Assembly (NCBI GenBank): GCA_017458865.1
Contig: JAFSZW010000497.1
Location: 1 to 8,937 of the forward strand
DNA length: 8,937 nucleotides
Direction of reading: 5' to 3'
From: Clostridia bacterium
GTDB taxonomy: Bacteria > Bacillota > Clostridia > Christensenellales > Aristaeellaceae
Below are positions 1-5,930 of the stretch, piece after piece (position 1 is the stretch's first letter; each line of letters begins with the position of its first letter). The notes under the pieces are model-generated. The model saw nothing but the letters and a program-made list of their open reading frames with translations. It did no database searches and was not told where the DNA came from. The position numbers and the translations under genes were made by a program.

Positions 1-7
1 AGCATAG

Positions 8-127
8 GTTCATGCGGAGGCACGCATTTGTTTCGAACAGTTACATGGGAATCAGCATAAAGGTTCTGGCTGTCCACGTGCCATCTGCCTGCTCGGTGGC
101 CGGGAAAAGCTGCTGATCCGAACTTCA
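8..127 (+). pseudogene. Open in-frame stretch upstream of the macro-like ORF (possible lost 5' coding sequence)
   Basis: The frame of the following gene is open from base 8, just after an in-frame TAG at 5-7. It contains no ATG and no convincing ribosome binding site. The translated segment just before 128 (GGREKLLIRTSVPE) resembles the strand YxIHTVGP of macro domains, although it is diverged. This suggests that coding sequence once extended further left and was broken. The evidence is by-eye similarity only. Confidence 0.3.
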
Positions 128-910
128 GTGCCGGAGATTCCGGATAACAGAGAAGCTGCTATGACAGTACTCGCTGCGGGATTTGATGCGGCTTTTTCCT
201 ATGCGGTTAAGCTCGGTGTTTCATCTGCTGTACTGACACTGAATGTCCGCAGGGCAAAAGTCGATAAAGGGGTTATTGCTGAAGCACTTTTCAGGATGAT
301 CTCAGAATGCCCGCAGTCCGACAGAATTCAGATTATCCTGGCGGTACCCAAATCCTGCATGGCTGTTTACCCGGTTGGTAAGGTGACAGCGGAGGCAGAG
401 CGTTGGATCCAGCGTGAACTGAAGGCGCTTCGCGAAAACGGTTCGAATGCTTCAAAGTACAACCTCAGGCGTTATCAGGTTTCGGAACAACATACTGAGC
501 TTGGACCAAACGGTCTTTTCCCTGAAAGAGGAAATGAATATCCGGACGATCCTCTTCGATTTCTGGAAGATGATTCATCGCCATCATTCCGATTAAAACT
601 CTTCCAATTAATAGACGAGCGCAACCTGACGGATGCACAGGTGTACCGGAGAGCCAATGTGGATCGGAGACTTTTTTCCAAGATTCGGTGCAATGACAAG
701 TATTATCCGAGAAAACGCACGATTCTGGCCCTGGCGGTGGCACTTGAACTGACACTTCCGGAAACGGCGGACCTGCTTGCACGGGCAGGAAGAGCATTCT
801 CACCGAATGATGAATTTGACATCATTATAATCTGGTTTATCATGAACAGAAAGTATGACCTCCTTGAGATCAACATGGTGCTGGTCAGACATAATCTTCC
901 GGTACTATGA
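128..910 (+). CDS. Degenerate macro-like domain plus C-terminal helical (XRE-like) domain protein
   Basis: Residues about 152-260 (FRLKLFQLIDERNLTDAQVY onward, with ANVDRRLFSKIR and ALELTLPETADLLARAG) match, from memory, the all-helical, XRE-repressor-like domain at the C-terminus of many Firmicutes macro-domain (ADP-ribose-binding) proteins. Residues about 15-100 resemble the last third of a macro domain: an A..YA.KLG helix, then a strand and the ILAV strand. The usual FPLIST-G-YG ligand loop is replaced by a sequence without those glycines, so ADP-ribose binding is doubtful. The start is uncertain. GTG 128 has no clear ribosome site. ATG 161 has AGAGAAG five bases upstream. The same frame stays open back to base 8, with a TAG at 5-7, and that stretch (GGREKLLIRT) still looks macro-like. 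This may therefore be a truncated or decaying gene whose original 5' end is lost or lies outside the window. DNA-binding or partner-binding by the C-terminal domain is inference. A hairpin terminator follows at 931. Confidence 0.6.
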   Translation: MPEIPDNREAAMTVLAAGFDAAFSYAVKLGVSSAVLTLNVRRAKVDKGVIAEALFRMISECPQSDRIQIILAVPKSCMAVYPVGKVTAEAERWIQRELKALRENGSNASKYNLRRYQVSEQHTELGPNGLFPERGNEYPDDPLRFLEDDSSPSFRLKLFQLIDERNLTDAQVYRRANVDRRLFSKIRCNDKYYPRKRTILALAVALELTLPETADLLARAGRAFSPNDEFDIIIIWFIMNRKYDLLEINMVLVRHNLPVL

Positions 911-930
911 TGAACGATTTCCCGCCCAAT

Positions 931-966
931 TAAGCAAAGGCGCGTGTTTTTACGTGCCTTTGCTTA
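931..966. terminator. Long hairpin, probable bidirectional terminator (copy 1)
   Basis: The arms TAAGCAAAGGCGCGT (931-945) and ACGTGCCTTTGCTTA (952-966) pair over 15 positions with a single G-T wobble, around a T-rich six-base loop. The hairpin lies 20 bases after the stop of the + strand gene and is convergent with the - strand gene ending at 1088. The T-run after the stem is weak (TTGCTTATTGT). A near-identical hairpin lies at 2320-2351. Confidence 0.65.
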
Positions 967-975
967 TTGTCTCGT

Positions 976-1052
976 CCAGGCGGTGAGAAAACGCCGTACA
1001 GTTTGAACCGGTTTTTCTCTACCTGGCTTTTGGTTTTAAGAGTCATGTACGG
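976..1052. other. Structured intergenic segment with competing helices
   Basis: CCAGG (976-980) pairs with CCTGG (1022-1026), GAGAAAA (985-991) with TTTTCTC (1013-1019), and CCG (994-996) with CGG (1009-1011), giving a long interrupted hairpin. CCGTAC (994-999) is also perfectly complementary to GTACGG (1047-1052), which would compete with or cross that hairpin. It lies between two convergent genes, so it may belong to the 3' untranslated region of either one. I do not recognise an RNA family. Confidence 0.3.
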
Positions 1053-1087
1053 AGGGGCAGGGAAGGCACTGGTGCAGGAACAGTGCA

Positions 1088-1588
1088 TCATAGGGGTTGC
1101 CAGTTCTTCTTTCTCAAACAACCACAGGATTTGGTGAACCCATTTAAGAGATTCATCTTTAGAACATCCTTCTCATTTCCACAATCACAACGACAATGAA
1201 CGATCTGTCTATCTATGGAGAGAACGGTGAGACGGCCAAATTTTGTCCCGGGTTGTATGATGTAAGTGGTACGAATGCAACCACATGATCTTGTACGGCC
1301 ACTGAGAAGGTTATTTTTCAGAACGAGCTTTTCATTACCGCAGTCGCACCGGCAATAAACGCTTTTTCCTTCGGTGGAGAGAACTGTTAAATGGCCATAT
1401 TTTGTTCCGGGTGGGACAGGAACACCTTTTGATACTCTACATAAGCAGCCACAGGATTTCGTGCGACCACCGATAAGGTTGTCTTTCCGAATGCTTTTCT
1501 CGTTTCCACAACCACAACGGCATAAAGCGTTGCGTCCAGAGACGGATAGAACAACGAGACGCTCGAATCTATCTCCAGGTTGGATCAT
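1088..1588 (-). CDS. Three-module cysteine-rich (probable zinc-binding) protein
   Basis: This 166-residue protein is built almost wholly of three tandem modules at residues 5-48, 61-104 and 114-157. Each reads roughly G-x-x-[FY]-x-x-L-x-V-L-S, then C-x-C-x-C-G-N-E-K, then N-L-x-x-G-x-T-x-S-C-G-C. The cysteines are C23/C25/C27 with C46/C48, C79/C81/C83 with C102/C104, and C132/C134/C136 with C155/C157. Each set is enough for one zinc site. Similar single modules (FGRLTVL...CDCGN...TKSCGCL) are common in small phage and mobile-element proteins of Firmicutes, sometimes next to AP2 or HNH domains. Neither of those domains is present here, so nucleic-acid binding is inference. The start is firm: AGGAGG (1594-1599 on the + strand) lies five bases before the ATG. 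The protein has no signal peptide or membrane segment. I see no clear promoter upstream. Confidence 0.7.
   Translation of the reverse strand: MIQPGDRFERLVVLSVSGRNALCRCGCGNEKSIRKDNLIGGRTKSCGCLCRVSKGVPVPPGTKYGHLTVLSTEGKSVYCRCDCGNEKLVLKNNLLSGRTRSCGCIRTTYIIQPGTKFGRLTVLSIDRQIVHCRCDCGNEKDVLKMNLLNGFTKSCGCLRKKNWQPL
1118..1576 (-). repeat. Three tandem diverged repeats inside the cysteine-rich gene
   Basis: The module units are at 1445-1576, 1277-1408 and 1118-1249, with periods of 56 and then 53 codons. Similarity is clear in protein and partial in DNA, for example around the GGCCA-ATTTTGT-CCGGG and CCACA-GAT-T segments. The pattern is that of an old internal triplication. Confidence 0.7.
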
Positions 1589-1593
1589 GCAGG

Positions 1594-1599
1594 CCTCCT
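1594..1599 (-). promoter_or_regulatory. Ribosome binding site AGGAGG fixing the start of the cysteine-rich gene
   Basis: The - strand reads AGGAGG-CCTGC-ATG. This is a full Shine-Dalgarno core at five-base spacing and the main support for the start at 1588. Confidence 0.75.
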
Positions 1600-2319
1600 G
1601 ATTGTTTCCATAAATCTACTCACGTTAACCCCATGCGCTTATTCGCTGCAGGTGGTTCTTGTCTGATATCTGTCCAATAAAAAACCATCCATCGTGGGAA
1701 TAGAATCCCTGTTTCCGCTATCTCTTGCTCTCCATGCCTGTTATTAACCCATCTATCAGGATCGGCTCAAAGCAGCAGTCCTCTATATGTCAGAGAAGCT
1801 TTTGCCTCTTAAAACATCGCAAGCAGGAAAGCTTCCAACCCGTAGATGATGTTTCCACCAGCAGATGCTGAAACATCCGGTTCTTATGAGTGAAAATGCT
1901 GAGTCTTCATCCGGCCAACCAATACAGTCTGGGAAGAAAAAACCGGTGCTGGGTCGCCAATGAGTGCTTCATATGTGAAGAGAAGGACAGCGTTTCCAAA
2001 GTCATTATTGCACATCAATGATGGCAGGACTGATTACCTTTCAAGAGTATTATCTTGGATCAATTAATTATAGTTCGGCATCATTACGAAAACAAGTCAG
2101 AATGGGCAATCTGGAGTTGACATTCTGGAAACCCTCTCTATTGAAATGCAGGGTTCCAGGGTGAAAATTGATGCGAAATTCCTGAAAGCGGGAGGCAACA
2201 TCTTATTTGCAGACTGATATTCCGACAATCTGTACCTGCTCAGTCGCGACTATTACACAGCTCAAATACTCCTGAGTATAATCTACTGAATATCACCTCC
2301 TTTCATAAGCAAATCAATA
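1600..2319. other. Gene-poor stretch of about 720 bases
   Basis: No reading frame longer than about 50 codons survives on either strand. Short open segments, such as the + frame 2074-2219 containing GSRVKIDAKFLKAGG, resemble no family I can name. The region is less GC-rich than the housekeeping operon. It contains a perfect Shine-Dalgarno sequence on the - strand (2292-2303) with no usable gene after it, and an ATACTC-CT-GAGTAT inverted repeat at 2266-2279 that overlaps a TATAAT at 2277. I read it as decayed coding or cassette DNA, but that is inference. Confidence 0.4.
2283..2306 (-). other. Perfect Shine-Dalgarno inside a 7-codon mini-ORF (orphan site)
   Basis: On the - strand, AAAGGAGGTGAT (2292-2303) is fully complementary to the 3' end of 16S rRNA. 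It sits inside ATG...TAG encoding MKGGDIQ, and no ATG, GTG or TTG at normal spacing opens a longer frame behind it. It may be the surviving ribosome site of a broken gene. Translation of the mini-ORF itself is not supported by an upstream site. Confidence 0.35.
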
Positions 2320-2351
2320 AGCAAAGGCACGTGTTTTCACGTGCCTTTGTT
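2320..2351. terminator. Long hairpin, probable terminator (copy 2)
   Basis: CAAAGGCACGTG (2322-2333) and CACGTGCCTTTG (2338-2349) pair perfectly over 12 bases around a TTTT loop. G2321-T2350 (a wobble) and A2320-T2351 extend the stem. The hairpin begins immediately after the stop of the - strand glycosyltransferase gene. The T-rich tail is moderate on the + side and weak on the - side. Its sequence is nearly the same as the hairpin at 931-966. Confidence 0.7.
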
Positions 2352-2352
2352 G

Positions 2353-4044
2353 TTATTTTGAGTTTCTGACATCTGTAAGATAGGCAACATAGGCAGCATT
2401 GTCACCTGTCAGGTAACCGGATCTTGTAATCGAGATGGTTACAAGGAGAAGAAGGCAGACAGCAAGAGCAAGACACACTTTTCGGCTTTGAGAAAGCGAT
2501 GAAAGAGTTTTAAATGGTGTGCATGCGGCCTGATGCAGGACGGATACACCATGTGCAGCATAAGGGAGAAGCAGGATAAAGTAAGGCAGGGTATACTGGC
2601 ACTTTGCCTCCCATATGATGTGGCAGATGAATCCGCCAACGAAGGTGAGCAGCGGTAGGCAGTAAAAATCGGGGAGGCGGGCATCTTGGGAGAGAAGCCC
2701 GATGAGTGCAAACGCCAGGATGAGGAACTGCAGCGGATTCAGGTATTTTTGAATGAAGTCGACACCGGTTGGGCGGCTGATTCTGTTAACCCAGGTTGCC
2801 GGGCGAATATTGGAACCGCGCACTTCATTGATCCAGAAGACTTCAAATGTGGGATTGTTCCATTCTGAGGCGATCTTCTGGAGGAAAAAGCGGACGGCGT
2901 CTGCAGGATGTGACTTGAAATAGGCGAGGCGGGCAGTGTAGTCTTTGAGGGCGATTTCTTTTTGTGCCTCGCTGCTGTAACCGCTTTCGCTGTAAACAGA
3001 GTTGATGTAGATGTTGTACCAGCCTGGTGCGCGCTCGCCGTCCTGGACGCCCATGGCGAAATAGGCATAAGGCGAGATGCCGTCTGCCAGTTTCGTGTGC
3101 GTAAATGCTTCAAGGAATGGCCGCGGCAGCCGGACGGCACAGAAAGTGGCGATTATGAGGAAGACGGGCAGCAGGAAGCGATGAAGCGTCCGACTCTGCC
3201 ACGCGGTCAGGATGGTATAGATGATCAGGGCGATAAAGAAGATGAGCGCGTTTTGCTTGAGGAGAACTGCAAGACCCATTGAGAGTGCACAGAGGACTGC
3301 TGAGGCAACTTTGGGGCTGCGCTCATGTCCTGCTGCCAGGTCAAAGGCAATGAGAGAGAAGAGAAGACTCGGGATGGTCGGATAAATGAACGTGGCGTAG
3401 AAGATATATGGAAAGAACAGAATGCCAAGGACAAATATACCGATCTGGACCGGTCCCCGAACTTTCATGTGCTGCGCGAGGCGTGAGAGATAGTAATAGG
3501 TAAACGCAGCCATCAGGGCGTTTAGAAGCTGAAAGACGATGTAGTTGTCCCGGCCGATGATGCGCTGGATAAGCGCGGTGATCAGAACGACGCCGATCTG
3601 ATGCTGATACCTTGAGAGGTAACCCTCAGGCTTTGTACAGGAATAGTCATGGTAGTTGATCTGCTCTGCTGCTGTCTGGATTTCGGACTGGTCGGAGATA
3701 ACGGTGGGCTGTGTGACAAATACCCAGAATGCGGCTATGAAAAACAGAAGCAGTGTACATTTGCGGCGTGTATCCTCAAGGAACCGTTCATCGGTGTCAA
3801 GGCGGTGACAGAAGTCGCAAAGCGGTGGGATGCGAAGGAAGCGCAGCGCCAGCACGATGAGGACAAGCAGGCAGATCTTTGGCAGAGGAGATGCCGAAAC
3901 AAAAAAGGTGGTTTCGTGGAAATCACCGCGCATGGTGCAGGTGCTGATGGCCGACATGGCGAGGAGCAGCAGAACAAAAAGCACGGAGAGACTGGATGTA
4001 ACCAGGCGCAAAAGGCGCATAAGCAGGTTGGATTGTTTTTGCAT
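2353..4044 (-). CDS. Polytopic membrane glycosyltransferase, GT-C fold (GT39/PMT-like)
   Basis: This 563-residue integral membrane protein has about ten or more hydrophobic segments, the first at about residues 14-35, then 56-72 and 95-112. The loop after the third carries D118-x-x-E121 (ISDQSEIQTAAEQI), followed by GYLSRYQHQIG (about 143-151). This layout is typical of GT-C transferases that use a lipid-phosphate sugar donor, where an acidic residue in the first outer loop is catalytic. The rest is a run of hydrophobic helices ending near the C-terminus. Substrate and acceptor cannot be told; cell-envelope polysaccharide or protein glycosylation is inference. The frame is open up to an ATG at 4173, but I place the start at 4044. 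There, AAAGGAG sits just upstream and the protein begins with a short polar segment before the first membrane helix, whereas the 43 extra upstream residues look non-coding. It is divergent from def and followed at once by a hairpin terminator. No flippase or partner transferase is nearby. Confidence 0.72.
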   Translation of the reverse strand: MQKQSNLLMRLLRLVTSSLSVLFVLLLLAMSAISTCTMRGDFHETTFFVSASPLPKICLLVLIVLALRFLRIPPLCDFCHRLDTDERFLEDTRRKCTLLLFFIAAFWVFVTQPTVISDQSEIQTAAEQINYHDYSCTKPEGYLSRYQHQIGVVLITALIQRIIGRDNYIVFQLLNALMAAFTYYYLSRLAQHMKVRGPVQIGIFVLGILFFPYIFYATFIYPTIPSLLFSLIAFDLAAGHERSPKVASAVLCALSMGLAVLLKQNALIFFIALIIYTILTAWQSRTLHRFLLPVFLIIATFCAVRLPRPFLEAFTHTKLADGISPYAYFAMGVQDGERAPGWYNIYINSVYSESGYSSEAQKEIALKDYTARLAYFKSHPADAVRFFLQKIASEWNNPTFEVFWINEVRGSNIRPATWVNRISRPTGVDFIQKYLNPLQFLILAFALIGLLSQDARLPDFYCLPLLTFVGGFICHIIWEAKCQYTLPYFILLLPYAAHGVSVLHQAACTPFKTLSSLSQSRKVCLALAVCLLLLVTISITRSGYLTGDNAAYVAYLTDVRNSK

Positions 4045-4049
4045 GAAAG

Positions 4050-4056
4050 CTCCTTT
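4050..4056 (-). promoter_or_regulatory. Ribosome binding site AAAGGAG deciding the glycosyltransferase start
   Basis: The - strand reads GGAAAGGAGCTTTCATG ahead of the ATG at 4042-4044. The spacing is normal, and no comparable site precedes the upstream in-frame ATG at 4173. This is why the shorter start is preferred. Confidence 0.7.
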
Positions 4057-4177
4057 CCGGGTATGCATCCGTCTATGATGATAAAGGCATTTGGGCCATA
4101 TTCGGCAACGGCGGAACAGCTCAGCATAGCTGCCATGACCGGGCGTGGCTGCCGGATGCGTATCCGGAGGCAAAAAT

Positions 4178-4195
4178 CTGCCGGGCTAACGGCAG
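4178..4195 (-). terminator. Small GC hairpin with T-run in the glycosyltransferase leader (possible attenuator)
   Basis: Reading the - strand, CTGCCG-TTAGCC-CGGCAG is followed by ATTTTTG. This is a six-base-pair stem with a five-T tail about 135 bases before the start codon. It has the shape of a weak intrinsic terminator within the untranslated leader. Confidence 0.3.
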
Positions 4196-4216
4196 GTGAT
4201 GGTTTAAAGTCAGGTC

Positions 4217-4245
4217 ATTCTATCATGCAAACTGTCATTGGGCAA
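4217..4245 (-). promoter_or_regulatory. Candidate promoter for the glycosyltransferase gene
   Basis: On the - strand, TTGCCC (4240-4245) and TAGAAT (4217-4222) are separated by exactly 17 bases. They match the vegetative consensus at 4/6 and 5/6 positions. It lies about 170 bases before the start at 4044, which implies a long leader. Confidence 0.4.
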
Positions 4246-4297
4246 GGGATGCCGGGCAGGATTTCATCAGGACCTGACAGAAAATCCGGCAGGGGGC

Positions 4298-4326
4298 TTT
4301 AAAAAGGAATCTAAAAAAGGTATAAT
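4298..4326 (+). promoter_or_regulatory. Promoter of the def-fmt-rsmB-rlmN operon
   Basis: A perfect TATAAT (4321-4326) lies 17 bases after TTTAAA (4298-4303), which matches the -35 consensus at 4/6. This sets a start near 4333 and a leader of about 130 bases before def. A TTAATG-CC-CATTAA inverted repeat (4338-4351) begins just after the predicted start and could be an operator. A GGACGC/GCGTCC hairpin follows at 4408-4424. Confidence 0.6.
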
Positions 4327-4407
4327 GACAATGAGTATTAATGCCCATTAAAAATTGCGGCTTTTTCGAGGACCGAGCAGGCAGCAGCCTGATGGGGACT
4401 TGATTCT

Positions 4408-4424
4408 GGACGCCGGGAGCGTCC
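4408..4424 (+). other. Hairpin in the def leader
   Basis: GGACGC and GCGTCC pair around CGGGA about 40 bases before the def start. It has no T-run, so it is not a terminator. A role in mRNA stability or translation is possible but unproven. Confidence 0.3.
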
Positions 4425-4461
4425 TGATAATGGGAGCCAATGGAAAAGGAGATAATAACAA

Positions 4462-4980
4462 ATGGCATTGCGACAGGTTGTTTACATAGAGGACCCGATG
4501 CTCAGGAAAACGAGCCGTCCGGTAACGAAGTTTGATGCGCGTCTTCACACGCTGCTTGATGATATGGCTGAGACCATGCATTCCTTGCAGGGCGTTGGTC
4601 TGGCGGCACCGCAGGTTGCGGTTTTGCGCCAGGCAGTTGTCATGGACTGCGGTACCGGCCTGATTGAGATGATGAATCCTGAGATTATTGAAACATCAGG
4701 TGAGCAGGAAGGGGTAGAGGGCTGCCTTTCAGTCCCTGGCCGGCATGGAATGGTGACGCGCCCGATGATTGTCAAGGTGCGTTTTCAGGACAGAAACGGC
4801 GAATGGCGCGAACTTGAAGCAGATGGTCTCCTTGCAAGATGCATCATGCATGAAACGGATCATCTGAAGGGCCAGCTGTATGTGGATATCATGTCGAGGG
4901 AAGTCTATGACTATGAACTCGAAGAGAGTCCGGATGAGGAAGATGAGACGGAAGAGATTCAAGAGGACAAAGACGAGTGA
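4462..4980 (+). CDS. def: Peptide deformylase
   Basis: This enzyme removes the formyl group from the N-terminal methionine of new proteins in the cytoplasm, as a metal-dependent hydrolase. All three family motifs are intact: G44-V-G-L-A-A-P-Q51, E86-G-C88-L-S and H130-E-T-D-H134. C88, H130 and H134 are the metal ligands, and E131 is the general base. The length (172 residues) is slightly above the usual 150-170 because of a strongly acidic C-terminal tail after about residue 150. AGGAG at 4447-4451 precedes the ATG by ten bases. The gene is first in the operon behind the promoter at 4298-4326. Its stop overlaps the start of fmt by four bases, which fits translational coupling with the enzyme that adds the same formyl group. 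Confidence 0.96.
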   Translation: MALRQVVYIEDPMLRKTSRPVTKFDARLHTLLDDMAETMHSLQGVGLAAPQVAVLRQAVVMDCGTGLIEMMNPEIIETSGEQEGVEGCLSVPGRHGMVTRPMIVKVRFQDRNGEWRELEADGLLARCIMHETDHLKGQLYVDIMSREVYDYELEESPDEEDETEEIQEDKDE

Positions 4981-5930
4981 ATACGGACGGTTTGAGAATT
5001 GTTTTTATGGGCACGCCGGATTTTGCAGTGCCCTCGCTCAAAGCGCTGCTTGAGACGGAAAATGTGGTCGGCGTCATCTGCCAGCCGGACCGTCCAAAGG
5101 GACGGGGTCATAAGCTGGCAGCCTGCCCGGTAAAAGAGTTGGCGGTCAGCCATGGCATTCCGGTCTATCAGCCGGAGAAGATCAAGTCACCGGAGGGGCT
5201 TGAGCAGCTCCGGGCTTTTGGACCGGATCTGTGCGTGACGGCGGCCTTTGGGCAGCTTCTTTCGAGGGACAATCTGGCTGTGCCGAGGCTCGGGACAATC
5301 AATGTTCACGCCTCTCTTTTGCCAAGGCACAGGGGCAGCGCACCTGTGCACTGGAGCATTCTCATGGGCGATGCGGAGACCGGCGTGACGACGATGATGA
5401 CAGATGTCGGCATGGATACCGGTGATATTCTCCTCGCGCGATCGGTGCCGATAGGCCCTAAGGATACAGCCGGGACAATGACAGACCTTCTGGCAGAGCT
5501 CGGTGCATCCGTGCTTATTGATACGCTGGCAAAGCTGAAAGATGGAACGCTTGAACGGATTCCACAGGATCCAGCACTTGCTACGACGGAATCGAAGCTT
5601 ACCCGCGAAATGGGTGCAATGGACTTTACGAGGACAAAGGCCGAGCTTGACCGCCAGGTGCGTGGTCTTGCACCGTGGCCGGGTGCATTTGCCAAAATGG
5701 ATGATTCGGTCATCAAGGTTGGCGGGATCAGGCCGGCGGATGGGAGCGGGAAGCCAGGCAGCGTGCTTGCGGCGGATGCCGGAACCGGCCTGATCGTAGC
5801 CTGCGGAGATGGTGCCGTGGAGCTCTCTGAGATTCAGATGCCGGGGTCCAGAATGATGTCGTCCCAGGAGTATCTGCGTGGACACCATATTGAAATTGGA
5901 AAGGTTTTGGGGTTGGAACATGCCGAATAA
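4977..5930 (+). CDS. fmt: Methionyl-tRNA formyltransferase
   Basis: This enzyme transfers a formyl group from 10-formyltetrahydrofolate to the methionine on initiator tRNA, acting in the cytoplasm just upstream of Def. The N-terminal Rossmann domain opens with IVFMGTPDFAVPSL. The catalytic residues N109, H111 (INVHASLLPRHRG) and D147 (GMDTGDIL) are each offset by one from N108/H110/D146 of the E. coli enzyme, which supports the chosen start. The C-terminal tRNA-binding domain (about 205-317) includes VRGLAPWPGAF and the EYLRGHHI segment. The 317-residue length is normal. The start is a GTG in a GTGA overlap with the def stop, with AGAGG ten bases upstream, so translation is probably coupled. 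An internal TTG at 4992 would be an alternative. The 3' end overlaps the rsmB start. Confidence 0.96.
   Translation: MNTDGLRIVFMGTPDFAVPSLKALLETENVVGVICQPDRPKGRGHKLAACPVKELAVSHGIPVYQPEKIKSPEGLEQLRAFGPDLCVTAAFGQLLSRDNLAVPRLGTINVHASLLPRHRGSAPVHWSILMGDAETGVTTMMTDVGMDTGDILLARSVPIGPKDTAGTMTDLLAELGASVLIDTLAKLKDGTLERIPQDPALATTESKLTREMGAMDFTRTKAELDRQVRGLAPWPGAFAKMDDSVIKVGGIRPADGSGKPGSVLAADAGTGLIVACGDGAVELSEIQMPGSRMMSSQEYLRGHHIEIGKVLGLEHAE

Noticed and set aside
992..1052. Group II intron domain V, suggested by CCGTAC...GTACGG
   Set aside because: The spacing between the arms is far too long for the compact domain V, the AGC triad and tetraloop are not in place, and no reverse transcriptase is nearby.
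930..1121. 63-codon - strand frame between the first two genes
   Set aside because: It overlaps the end of the cysteine-rich gene and reads through the hairpins. It has no ribosome site and no recognisable motif.
2074..2219. Short + strand open segment as a gene remnant
   Set aside because: It has fewer than 50 codons, no start with a ribosome site, and no family resemblance; chance openness is likely.
2254..2282. Promoter TACACA-17-TATAAT on the + strand
   Set aside because: The -35 match is weak, and any transcript would meet the hairpin at 2320 within about 60 bases, with no gene to express. It was noted only in the gene-poor region entry.
4045..4173. Longer start (ATG 4173) for the glycosyltransferase, adding 43 residues
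   Set aside because: The extra residues are polar, with no family likeness, and the strong AAAGGAG lies directly before ATG 4044.
3649..4302. 217-codon + strand frame opposite the glycosyltransferase N-terminus
   Set aside because: It is antisense to hydrophobic membrane helices. The composition is charged and repetitive, as expected from complementing such codons, and it also runs through the promoter region.
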